From assembly GCA_903871975.1 (NCBI GenBank), contig CAIQIY010000128.1:1-6151 (forward strand): DNA of 6,151 nt, in the 5' to 3' direction. Both the position numbers and the translations under genes were made by a program. Each line of letters starts with the position of its first letter. The first letter of the stretch is position 1. Below, in pieces: positions 1 through 6,151 of the stretch. Below the pieces are notes generated by a model. That model saw nothing but the letters and a program-made list of their open reading frames with translations. It did no database searches and was not told where the DNA came from. This stretch comes from an uncultured Chloroflexota bacterium (GTDB taxonomy: Bacteria > Chloroflexota > Chloroflexia > Chloroflexales > Roseiflexaceae).

Positions 1-1466
1 ATCACCACCGCTTTGTCGTAGGGGGTCGTGGCCTCGGCGGTGAGCTGCTGTGCCAGCGCCGCGACGCGAGCCGGCAGCGTCGGCGGCACCGCCAGCGCGC
101 TGGTGCGCAGCCACTCGGGGTAGTTGCTGCCCGCCTGCCGCAGCTGCTCGGGGCTGGCCACGCTCACGTCGCTGACGATCTGGTAGCGCGTCACGTCGCC
201 GAGGCGCCGGCGCGATGCGACGCTGGCGATATCGAGCGCCACATAGCCTGCACTCGGTATCGCATCGATCATGCCGATGTCGATGGCGACCGGCAGCGAA
301 CTGCTGCGGAACCACCCCGGCACGAGCAGCACGTCGTCGGCGGGCGCCTGCAGCGGCTCGATGGTGCTGCTCACCGGCAGATGGTCCGACAGTGTCCCCT
401 CGATCGGCTGATCGGCGTCGAGTTCGAGCCAGCGCCAGCGTGGCCCCGCGGCCAGCCGCGCCCGCTCCCCGGTCGTACTCGACCAGCCGCGCCCGGTGTA
501 GCGGTCGAATGCAGCGGCGCGCAGATATTCGTCGGTGGCACCACTGATGCGGTAGAGCGGCGTCTCGCTGCGCTGTCGCGCGCCGCCAACCGTGGCGGTA
601 CGGCGCGGGAAGCGTGTGCCACCGGTGCTGAGGCGCTCGGCGATCGTCTGCCGCAACCAGCCGAGCCAGGCTTCGCCCTCGAGGGTCGTCTGGCGCCACC
701 AGCGCTCGACGGGCTGGCGGGCGATGTCGTTGGGGACCAGCAGCGCCGGCGGTACCACGAACGCCAGCACCAGCAGCGCAGCGAGTGCGCTGCGCCAGGC
801 GGCACCGCGGGGCAGCGCGATGCCACGAGCGCGCCACCGGCCCGCAAGGTGATAGGTGTGCTGCCATGCGAGCAGCAACGCGACGCAGGCCAGGGCCGCG
901 AGCAGGCCGGCGGTCGGCGTCGGGGTGATGGTGGCGCTGCGGCTGATGATGATGCTGAGCGGCAGCAGCAGCGGAATGAGCGAGTGGTGGCCGCGCACGA
1001 TCCACCCACCGAGGATGCCGGCCAGTGGCCAGACGGCGCAGAGCAGCAGCAGCAGTGCCCCGGGAGCGCCGGGGGCGAATGCACCACGATTCAGGATGGT
1101 GCCAAGCGCCCAGACCAGCTGCACCAGCAGCTCGGCAGCGAGCACCAGTGGGTCGCCGAGCAGTGCTGCCCATTCTGGGCCGAGCGTGGCGGCGGCATGG
1201 CCCTGGACCGCCGACCCGAGCCAGGCGGCGATCCACACCACCCCGATGCCGGCATGCACGGCGACGCCGCTGGCGCCGGACGAGCGCGGCAGCGCCAGCA
1301 CTGCGCCGAGCGCGCCGGCGAGCGCTGCCGTCAGTGGCGTGAGGAACCACGGCGTGACGGATTCGGCGTGGGCCGCAAACCAGCCCATCAATCCGAGCAG
1401 CAGCACCTGGCCGATGATCAGTGGTGCGACGATGGTGCTCCGTCGCTCGCCTGCCGGTGTGGTCAT
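1..1466 (-). CDS. TgpA-type transglutaminase-like membrane protein, N-terminal part (runs off the window)
   Basis: I translated the minus strand directly: 488 uninterrupted codons from an ATG at 1466 to the window edge, with no stop. The first ~245 residues are strongly hydrophobic, with roughly six to eight candidate membrane helices (about residues 12-32, 40-60, 66-86, 106-126, 136-157, 162-175, 184-202 and 226-245). A soluble, probably extracytoplasmic region follows. Around residues 314-328 it carries a YLRAAAFDRYTGRGW stretch, the hallmark of TgpA-like proteins (usual form YxxGxxYDxYTGxGW). Near residues 449-488 comes the linker that normally leads into the transglutaminase core (YPEWLR, then AEATTPYDKAVV). 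The Cys-His-Asp catalytic core, and any C-terminal membrane helix, would lie beyond base 1, so activity cannot be judged. The family is thought to act at the cell envelope on peptides or proteins; the substrate here is unknown. The start overlaps the tatD stop as ATGA, and no clear Shine-Dalgarno sequence is present, which suggests translational coupling. Family membership is fairly sure; function is not. Confidence 0.85.
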   Translation of the reverse strand, partial: MTTPAGERRSTIVAPLIIGQVLLLGLMGWFAAHAESVTPWFLTPLTAALAGALGAVLALPRSSGASGVAVHAGIGVVWIAAWLGSAVQGHAAATLGPEWAALLGDPLVLAAELLVQLVWALGTILNRGAFAPGAPGALLLLLCAVWPLAGILGGWIVRGHHSLIPLLLPLSIIISRSATITPTPTAGLLAALACVALLLAWQHTYHLAGRWRARGIALPRGAAWRSALAALLVLAFVVPPALLVPNDIARQPVERWWRQTTLEGEAWLGWLRQTIAERLSTGGTRFPRRTATVGGARQRSETPLYRISGATDEYLRAAAFDRYTGRGWSSTTGERARLAAGPRWRWLELDADQPIEGTLSDHLPVSSTIEPLQAPADDVLLVPGWFRSSSLPVAIDIGMIDAIPSAGYVALDIASVASRRRLGDVTRYQIVSDVSVASPEQLRQAGSNYPEWLRTSALAVPPTLPARVAALAQQLTAEATTPYDKAVV

Positions 1467-2248
1467 GGTGCTGCCAGCCGATCGCCGAACAGGCGTGCTG
1501 CGTTGGCGCTGGTCGCCTCGGCGACGACCTCGGGCGCGATGCCGCGCAATCGTGCCAGCTGTTCGGCCACCAGGCGCACTGCAGCAGGCTCGTTGCGCCG
1601 GCCGCGCAGCCCCTGCGGCGCCAGGTAGGGTGCGTCGGTCTCGACCAGGATGCTCGCGAGCGGCACGGCGGCTGCCGCAGCGTGCAAGGTGTGCGAGCGC
1701 GGGAACGTCAGCGGGCCACTGAACGAGATCAGCATGCCGAGCGCCAGGCATTCCTCGGCGTAGGCCCGATCGCCCGAGAACGAGTGCATCACGCCACCGA
1801 ACGGCACGCCGTCGCGCTGCAGGATGGCCAACGTGTCGGCGTGTGCCTCGCGGGTGTGGATCACCACCGGCAGCTCCAGCTCGCGCGCCAGCGCGAGTTG
1901 CTCGCGGAACACCTGCGCCTGCACGGGAGCGCTGTCGGGCCGGTGATGGTAATCGAGCCCGATCTCGCCGATGGCGATGGCGGCCGATGTCGCACGCACG
2001 CGGGCGGCCAGCAGCGCCAGGTCGTCGTGCTGCACCGTGGTGGCGTCGAGCGGGTGGAAGCCGAGCGCCACGCTGACGAATGCCGGCTCGGCGTCGGCCA
2101 GTGCCAACGCCCGCGCCATCACGTCGTGGTTGTATCCGATCTCGATGAGATGCCGCACGCCGACATCGCGGGCGCGCTGCAATACCGCCGACCGGTCAGC
2201 GTCGAACGCTGGCGCGGTCACGTGGGCGTGGCTGTCGATCAGGCGCAT
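1463..2248 (-). CDS. tatD: TatD-family metal-dependent DNase / hydrolase
   Basis: This is a complete protein of 261 residues, the usual TatD/YcfH size. It is a cytoplasmic TIM-barrel metallohydrolase with 3'-5' exonuclease activity on DNA in characterised members. All expected metal ligands are visible (numbering from the chosen ATG): the N-terminal DSHAH pair (H7, H9), GEIGLDYH (E95), IHTRE (H131), MHSFSG (H155) and ETDAPYL (D205). GFHP (H65) and RGRRNEP near 215-221, both family signatures, are also present. I chose the ATG at 2248 because MRLIDSHAH matches the normal family N-terminus. A GTG one codon upstream (2251) is equally open and would add one residue. The ATG shares a base with the upstream amidohydrolase stop (TGATG), and the stop overlaps the next ATG (ATGA). 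Initiation is therefore probably coupled, consistent with no visible ribosome binding site. TatD genes have no known tie to histidine or amide catabolism, so the location looks like simple operon sharing. Confidence 0.95.
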   Translation of the reverse strand: MRLIDSHAHVTAPAFDADRSAVLQRARDVGVRHLIEIGYNHDVMARALALADAEPAFVSVALGFHPLDATTVQHDDLALLAARVRATSAAIAIGEIGLDYHHRPDSAPVQAQVFREQLALARELELPVVIHTREAHADTLAILQRDGVPFGGVMHSFSGDRAYAEECLALGMLISFSGPLTFPRSHTLHAAAAAVPLASILVETDAPYLAPQGLRGRRNEPAAVRLVAEQLARLRGIAPEVVAEATSANAARLFGDRLAAP

Positions 2249-3669
2249 CACGGCTGCGTGGCCACCGGCCGCGGCGCAACGCCGGCGGCACGTGGCGCGA
2301 TGAACCCGCCACTGCCGCGCTCGGCGAGCAGCGTGCCATCGCGGAACACGACGCGGCCACGGTGGATCGTCTGGCGTACGCGCCCCTGATAGGTCATCCC
2401 GGTGTAGAGCCGATCTACTGCACGTGCCCGGCTGAACATCGCCGCCTCGGGCAGTGTCGCCGACTCACGCGGATCGTACAGGCACAGGTCCGCGTCGCGG
2501 CCAACGGCGACCGCGCCCTTGCGATCATCGATGCCGAAGATCCGCGCCGGCGCCGCCGCGATCAGGCGGACCACGTCGGGCACGCTGATCAGGCCGCGGG
2601 CAGCCGCAGTCATCATTGCCGGCACCAGCGCCTGCACCCCCGGTGCCCCCGACGGTGCCCGCCACATATCCACGGCGCCACGCGCCTTCTCTTCCGGGAG
2701 GTATGTCGAATGATCGGTGGTCACCAGATCCAGCACGCCTTCGCGCAGCCCGGCCCACAGGGCTTGCTGGTCGGTGGCACTGCGAATGGGTGGATTGATC
2801 TTGGCGTAGGCTCCCAGGCGCGCCACGTCGGCCTCGTCGAACCACAGGTAGTGCGGGCACGTCTCGGCGGTCACGTCGTGGCCGGCACGGCGGAACATGC
2901 GTACCAGATCGAGCGCGGCGCGCGACGACACGTGGGCGATGTGGACGGCCGCGCCCACATCGGCGGCCAGCGTGAGCAGGCGTGCGACTGCCACGGCTTC
3001 GACGACCGGCGGGCGCGATTCGGCATGGGCCGCGATGTCGTTGCGGCCGGCAGCCCGCAGGCGTGCGATGCCAGCCTCGAGCAGCGCATCGCTCTCGCAA
3101 TGCGCGACCAGGCGCCGGCCCGTGCGGGCCACCAGCTGCAGCGCCCGATGCAGCTGGTCGTCGTCGGGCAGGCAGATGCCGATGAACTCGTCGTCGCGCC
3201 CGAGTGGTGCGCGATGCATGAAGATCTTGAAGCCGATCGCCCCGGCTTCGGCCATGCCGGCCACGTCGTCGGCGTTCAGCGTGCCTGGTGCACCATACAG
3301 CGCGACATCGATCACTGCCTGCTCGGTGATCAGCTCGCGGCGGCGTGCCATGATCGCCGGCGTGGCACAGCCGGGCCGCGAGATCGGCATCTCGAACACC
3401 GTGGTGACGCCACCGGCGGCGGCGGCGCACGTTTCGCTGAAGAAGTCGCCACGTTCATCGTAGCCGGGTGTCCGGCAGTGAAAGTGTACGTCGATCGCAC
3501 CGGGCAACACCAGCCACTCGGTGGCGTCGATCGTCTGGTGGGCGGCACCCAGTGCACCTGGTTCGGCGACCGCCGCGATGTGGCCGGCGCGGATGCCGAC
3601 ATCGGCGCGGCGCATACCATCGGCGGCGACCACCGTACCGCCGACGATGGCGAGATCGAGGTGTTCCAT
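2248..3669 (-). CDS. Cyclic amidohydrolase, dihydroorotase/allantoinase/hydantoinase group
   Basis: A complete 473-residue protein, close to the usual ~430-470 of the group. It is a cytoplasmic binuclear-metal TIM-barrel enzyme that hydrolyses a cyclic amide or ureide. The fold begins with a small beta-sandwich strand pattern (DLAIVGGTVV, residues 5-14). Metal-site residues are all present: the HFH pair (H62, H64) after LPGAIDV, the lysine that becomes carboxylated in GFKIF (K148), H190 in AHCES, H246 in HIAHVSS, and D319 in TTDHS. Group signatures AETCPHYL (268-275) and KINPPIR (290-296) are also present, and the C-terminus closes the beta-sandwich (GRVRQTIHRGRVVF). R66 sits where dihydroorotase has its substrate-binding arginine, but the usual MPNTRP is MPISRP (94-99), so the conserved asparagine is lost. 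That argues against a true PyrC; allantoinase or another hydantoinase-like activity is possible. The ATG at 3669 has GGAG eight bases upstream. The gene lies 53 nt after hutH and abuts tatD. Family sure, substrate not. Confidence 0.87.
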   Translation of the reverse strand: MEHLDLAIVGGTVVAADGMRRADVGIRAGHIAAVAEPGALGAAHQTIDATEWLVLPGAIDVHFHCRTPGYDERGDFFSETCAAAAGGVTTVFEMPISRPGCATPAIMARRRELITEQAVIDVALYGAPGTLNADDVAGMAEAGAIGFKIFMHRAPLGRDDEFIGICLPDDDQLHRALQLVARTGRRLVAHCESDALLEAGIARLRAAGRNDIAAHAESRPPVVEAVAVARLLTLAADVGAAVHIAHVSSRAALDLVRMFRRAGHDVTAETCPHYLWFDEADVARLGAYAKINPPIRSATDQQALWAGLREGVLDLVTTDHSTYLPEEKARGAVDMWRAPSGAPGVQALVPAMMTAAARGLISVPDVVRLIAAAPARIFGIDDRKGAVAVGRDADLCLYDPRESATLPEAAMFSRARAVDRLYTGMTYQGRVRQTIHRGRVVFRDGTLLAERGSGGFIAPRAAGVAPRPVATQP

Positions 3670-3677
3670 CGGACATT

Positions 3678-3681
3678 CTCC
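3678..3681 (-). promoter_or_regulatory. Ribosome binding site of the amidohydrolase gene
   Basis: On the minus strand the sequence GTGGAGAATGTCCG precedes the ATG at 3669, placing GGAG with an 8-nt spacer. This supports that start over the ATG inside the spacer, which lies in a different frame and does not yield the amidohydrolase. Confidence 0.6.
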
Positions 3682-3722
3682 ACTGCATTTGCATGCATGC
3701 TACCACATTGGCGCACGGCATG

Positions 3723-5345
3723 TCAGGGTGCCGCACTGGCAATTGCCGGTGCCACTGCGCCGATGATCCGACCGGTGCGCACGAGGTCGAGCGCGACTGC
3801 CAGGTCGGCGTGCAGCCAGCGGTCGCCGTCGAGCGCTGCCGGGATCGCCGCGCGCAGCACGTGATAGGCGGCTGCGCTGCCGATGCCGAGCGGGAACTGC
3901 GCCGGTGGCAGGTGTGGTTCGCTCAGCGTGATCGCCTGTGCCGCGATCAGCAGCTCGGTGGCGACGATCTGCTGCACGTGTGCCACGACCGTCCGGGCCT
4001 TGCGCGCACACCACGTCGAATTGCTGACGTGATCCTCCTGGTTGCTCTTGGTCGGCACCGAATCGACGCTCGCCGGCCATACGAGCGTCTTGTTCTCCGA
4101 TACCAGCGCTGCCATCGAGCAGTGGGCGATCGAGTAGCCGGTGTTGATGCCCGGCATCGTGGCCACCAGATTGCTGGGCAGCCCGTAGCTCAGCGTGGGA
4201 TCCAGCAGACGGAACGTGCGCCGCTCGCTGATGCTGCCGACGTCGGCGAGCGCGATCGCCAGCAGATCCATCGCCTGGGCGACATATTGCCCATGAAAGT
4301 TGCCGCCGCTGAGGACGTCGTAGCCAGCCTCGCCGGCGACGATCAGCGGGTTGTCGGTGGCGCTGTTGATCTCGACGGCGAGAATGCCGTCGATGTATGC
4401 CAGGGCATCGCGTGCCGGGCCATGCGCCTGCGGTGCACAGCGCAGCGAGTAGGCGTCCTGCACGCGGGCGGCGATCGTCTGGGCACTGGTACGCCCTTCG
4501 TCGGGCAGCGCCACGGCGCGGGCGGCGCTGGTGCAGCGCCCGCTGCCCGCCACCAGGGCACGCACGCGTGCGGCACATTGGCGCTGGCCGGCATGTGGCC
4601 GTGCACCGTGTAGCCGTGCATCAAACGCTGCGAGCTCGCCGCGCATCGCCTCGAGGCTGAGTGCCAGCCCGACATCGGCGTGATCGAGCACCGCACGCGC
4701 GTCGTGGGCGGCGAGGATGGCGATCGCCAGCGATACGGTGCTGCCGTTGATCAATGCCAGGCCATCCTTGGCCTCGAGCGGAAACTCGAGCGGGGTGATG
4801 CCGGCAGCGGCGAGGGCTGCGCGCGCAGCCATCCGCTGGCCGCGATAGTGACACTCGGCCTGCGGATGGCCCACCAGCGCACCGGCGACATACGCCAGCG
4901 GCGCCAGATCGCCGCTCGCGCCGACCGAACCCTGGGCTGGGATGACCGGGTGGACGCCGGCATTGAGCATGGCGAGCAGCCGATCGGCGACGGCGACGCG
5001 CGGCCCCGAGTAGCCGCGGGCGAACGCGTTGACCCGCAGCACCAGCGTGGCGCGCACGACCTCCTCGGCGAGTGGTTCGCCGACCCCGGCGCTGTGGGCG
5101 TTGATCAGCATCGCCTGGAACAGCCGGATGGCGTCGTGGGGCACCGCCGAGTCCTTCAGCTTGCCGAGCCCGGTGTTGAAGCCGTAGATCGGCGGGGCGT
5201 CGGGGCGGATCCATTCCCGTTCGACGTAGTCGCGCATCACCATCAGGCGCTCGCGCGCCGCGTCGTCCAGGCGTGCGGCAACCCCGTCGCGTGCGATGGC
5301 GACGACGTCGGCGGCGCTGAGCGTGATTCCATCGAGGGTGATCAT
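3723..5345 (-). CDS. hutH: Histidine ammonia-lyase (histidase), MIO-dependent
   Basis: Complete, 540 residues, slightly longer than the ~510 usual for bacterial HutH. It removes ammonia from L-histidine to give trans-urocanate, the first step of histidine degradation, in the cytoplasm. Family enzymes are homotetramers. The self-cyclising Ala-Ser-Gly that forms the MIO electrophile is at 143-145 within GSVGASGDLAPL. Other active-site landmarks are YGFNTGLG (Y54), AHSAGVGE (H84, at the histidine-selective position), NGST (N200), RVQDAYSLRC (294-303), SATDNPL (329-334), SGGNFHGQ (346-353), LVSENKT (E417) and NQEDHVS (435-441). Residues about 266-293 form a longer loop than usual before RVQDAYS, which probably accounts for part of the extra length. 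Oddities: NQEDHVS is followed by NSTWCARKA rather than the common MG-type sequence, NGST replaces NGTQ, and Ala83 stands where HutH usually has Ser. A related aromatic amino-acid lyase is a less likely alternative. The start at 5345 is set by a strong GAGGAG and the normal MITLDG opening; an in-frame ATG at 5384 adds 13 unlikely residues. No hutU, hutI or hutG is within the window. Confidence 0.94.
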   Translation of the reverse strand: MITLDGITLSAADVVAIARDGVAARLDDAARERLMVMRDYVEREWIRPDAPPIYGFNTGLGKLKDSAVPHDAIRLFQAMLINAHSAGVGEPLAEEVVRATLVLRVNAFARGYSGPRVAVADRLLAMLNAGVHPVIPAQGSVGASGDLAPLAYVAGALVGHPQAECHYRGQRMAARAALAAAGITPLEFPLEAKDGLALINGSTVSLAIAILAAHDARAVLDHADVGLALSLEAMRGELAAFDARLHGARPHAGQRQCAARVRALVAGSGRCTSAARAVALPDEGRTSAQTIAARVQDAYSLRCAPQAHGPARDALAYIDGILAVEINSATDNPLIVAGEAGYDVLSGGNFHGQYVAQAMDLLAIALADVGSISERRTFRLLDPTLSYGLPSNLVATMPGINTGYSIAHCSMAALVSENKTLVWPASVDSVPTKSNQEDHVSNSTWCARKARTVVAHVQQIVATELLIAAQAITLSEPHLPPAQFPLGIGSAAAYHVLRAAIPAALDGDRWLHADLAVALDLVRTGRIIGAVAPAIASAAP

Positions 5346-5351
5346 CGGTGG

Positions 5352-5357
5352 CTCCTC
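5352..5357 (-). promoter_or_regulatory. Strong Shine-Dalgarno sequence of hutH
   Basis: Minus-strand GAGGAG (within AAGAGGAG) sits 6 nt before the ATG at 5345. It decides the hutH start against the in-frame upstream ATG at 5384. It is the strongest ribosome binding site in the window, which suggests that hutH is translated independently of priA. Confidence 0.8.
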
Positions 5358-5396
5358 TTCACAACGGATCGGCGGACGGCACATGGTGGCGGACGA

Positions 5397-6151
5397 TCAC
5401 GACAGGACGTCGACCGGGTCGATGTCGCAGGCCCAGCCAGGCGGTAATTGCAGCTGCCGCAGGAGCGGTTCGGGGTCGGCGCTGCGCAGCAGCACGTGCC
5501 AGCGGTGCTGGCGGCGCGGTGCGGCGAAGAAGACGGGCGCCGGCCCGATCAGGCCCCAGCCGCGGGCGAGGGTGTGCGGCGCCAGCGCGGCGAGCTGTTC
5601 GGCGAGCGCGTCGGCAGCATGGCGCACGCGTTCGCCGCTGTGACCCTGCGTCACGAAGCGCACCAGCCGCGCATACGGCGGGTAGGCCACCATGCGGCGG
5701 AAGGCGAGCTCCTCGTCGATGAAGCCGGCGGCGTCCTGGGCGACCACCGCGCGGATCACGCGGTGGTCGGGTACGTAACTCTGGATCACGATGTGTGCCG
5801 CCTGGCCGCGGCGCCCGGCCCGGCCGGCAACCTGCGTCAGCAGCTGGAATGTGCGCTCGGCGGCACGAAAGTCGGGCAGGTACAGGCCGTATTCGGCGGC
5901 GACGATCCCGACCAGCGCGACGGCGGGCAGGTCGAGGCCTTTGGCGATCATCTGGGTGCCGACGATGACGTCGGCGTCGCCGCGCTGGATCTGCTCGAGC
6001 GTGCGTCGGTGCGCCGCAGCACTCGTGGCGCTGTCGCTGTCCCAGCGTACGACCCGCGCGGCGGGGAATGTCTCGGCGACGGCGTCGACCAGCCGCTGGG
6101 TGCCGGCGCCGAATGGCTTGATCCGGTCGCTGAGGCAGGCCGGGCAGAGCA
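5397..6151 (-). CDS. priA: Primosomal protein N' (replication restart helicase PriA), C-terminal 250 residues
   Basis: The 5' part lies beyond base 6151; the stop is TGA at 5399-5397. PriA is the superfamily 2 3'-5' DNA helicase that recognises stalled forks and starts reassembly of the replisome. The fragment opens inside the zinc-binding insert with its last cysteine pair (CPAC, fragment residues 2-5). It continues through the second helicase lobe: GTQR (16-19), helicase motif V as VGTQMIAKGLD (63-73), LPDFRAAERTFQLLTQ (91-106) and motif VI VAGRAGR (107-113). The C-terminal PriA domain follows, with AYPPYARL (155-162), GPAPVFFA (202-209), HRWHVLLR (215-222) and the DIDPVDVLS end. The usual ADLGLNLPDF is AEYGLYLPDF here, a modest change outside the core catalytic residues. 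The Walker motifs cannot be seen. The gene ends 51 nt before hutH with no clear terminator between them, so read-through into hutH is plausible. Confidence 0.97.
   Translation of the reverse strand, partial: LCPACLSDRIKPFGAGTQRLVDAVAETFPAARVVRWDSDSATSAAAHRRTLEQIQRGDADVIVGTQMIAKGLDLPAVALVGIVAAEYGLYLPDFRAAERTFQLLTQVAGRAGRRGQAAHIVIQSYVPDHRVIRAVVAQDAAGFIDEELAFRRMVAYPPYARLVRFVTQGHSGERVRHAADALAEQLAALAPHTLARGWGLIGPAPVFFAAPRRQHRWHVLLRSADPEPLLRQLQLPPGWACDIDPVDVLS

Noticed and set aside
381..1628. Long plus-strand open frame of 415 codons opposite the membrane-protein gene
   Set aside because: It is rich in Arg, Ala, Gly and Gln with no recognisable domain, and lies antisense to a frame with clear membrane helices and a TgpA motif. 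Stop codons are rare in all frames of this GC-rich DNA.
1421..2389. Plus-strand open frame of 322 codons opposite tatD
   Set aside because: It is a low-complexity, His/Arg/Gln-rich antisense translation of a well-supported TatD gene.
2362..3864. Plus-strand open frame of 500 codons opposite the amidohydrolase gene
   Set aside because: It is the antisense shadow of a gene with all metal ligands intact, runs past that gene's start into hutH, and has no family signature.
4553..4640. Possible frameshift in hutH, where the protein after AFDARLHGARPH looks unlike the family and an alternative frame is open
   Set aside because: Retranslation shows one continuous frame into RVQDAYSLRC and the C-terminal signatures. 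The region is a variable loop, and the alternative frame contains no HutH motif.
5371..5394. Short direct repeat GGCGGAC (5371-5377 and 5388-5394) between priA and hutH
   Set aside because: Seven GC-rich bases 17 nt apart are expected by chance at this composition, and one copy has no link to a recognisable promoter.
5346..5396. Possible terminator between priA and hutH
   Set aside because: Only a 3-bp CAC/GTG stem around CAT is seen, with no strong GC hairpin and no T-run on the minus strand.

Overview
This is a dense, GC-rich bacterial window. It holds five co-oriented protein-coding genes, all on the minus strand, so the transcriptional order runs from high to low coordinates. Three genes are complete and the two at the edges are cut. 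No RNA genes, mobile elements, CRISPR arrays or transposon ends were seen. The organism is probably a high-GC member of the Chloroflexota (Chloroflexus/Roseiflexus-like). I infer this from the style of the TgpA-type membrane transglutaminase and the general protein flavour. No marker gene fixes the taxonomy, so treat it as a moderate guess.

Layout in transcriptional order: (1) 6151-5397, the last 250 codons of priA, the replication-restart helicase. (2) After a 51-nt gap with a strong GAGGAG ribosome binding site, 5345-3723, a complete MIO-type histidine ammonia-lyase (hutH). (3) After a 53-nt gap, 3669-2248, a complete metal-dependent cyclic amidohydrolase of the dihydroorotase/allantoinase/hydantoinase group. 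(4) With a 1-nt TGATG junction, 2248-1463, a complete TatD-family metal-dependent DNase. (5) With a 4-nt ATGA overlap, 1466 down to the window edge, the N-terminal 488 codons of a polytopic membrane protein with a TgpA-type extracytoplasmic region, cut just before the expected transglutaminase catalytic core.

The last three genes are tightly packed and very probably translationally coupled. All five could be read from one transcript, because no terminator-like hairpin is evident in either short gap. The functions look mixed: replication restart, histidine deamination, cyclic amide hydrolysis, a nuclease and an envelope protein. The pairing most likely to mean something is HutH with the cyclic amidohydrolase, since both act on nitrogen heterocycle or amino-acid catabolites. 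The amidohydrolase keeps every metal ligand but departs from the dihydroorotase substrate-binding signature, so its substrate is open. No wholly new system is evident. Most of the window is ordinary core and accessory metabolism.
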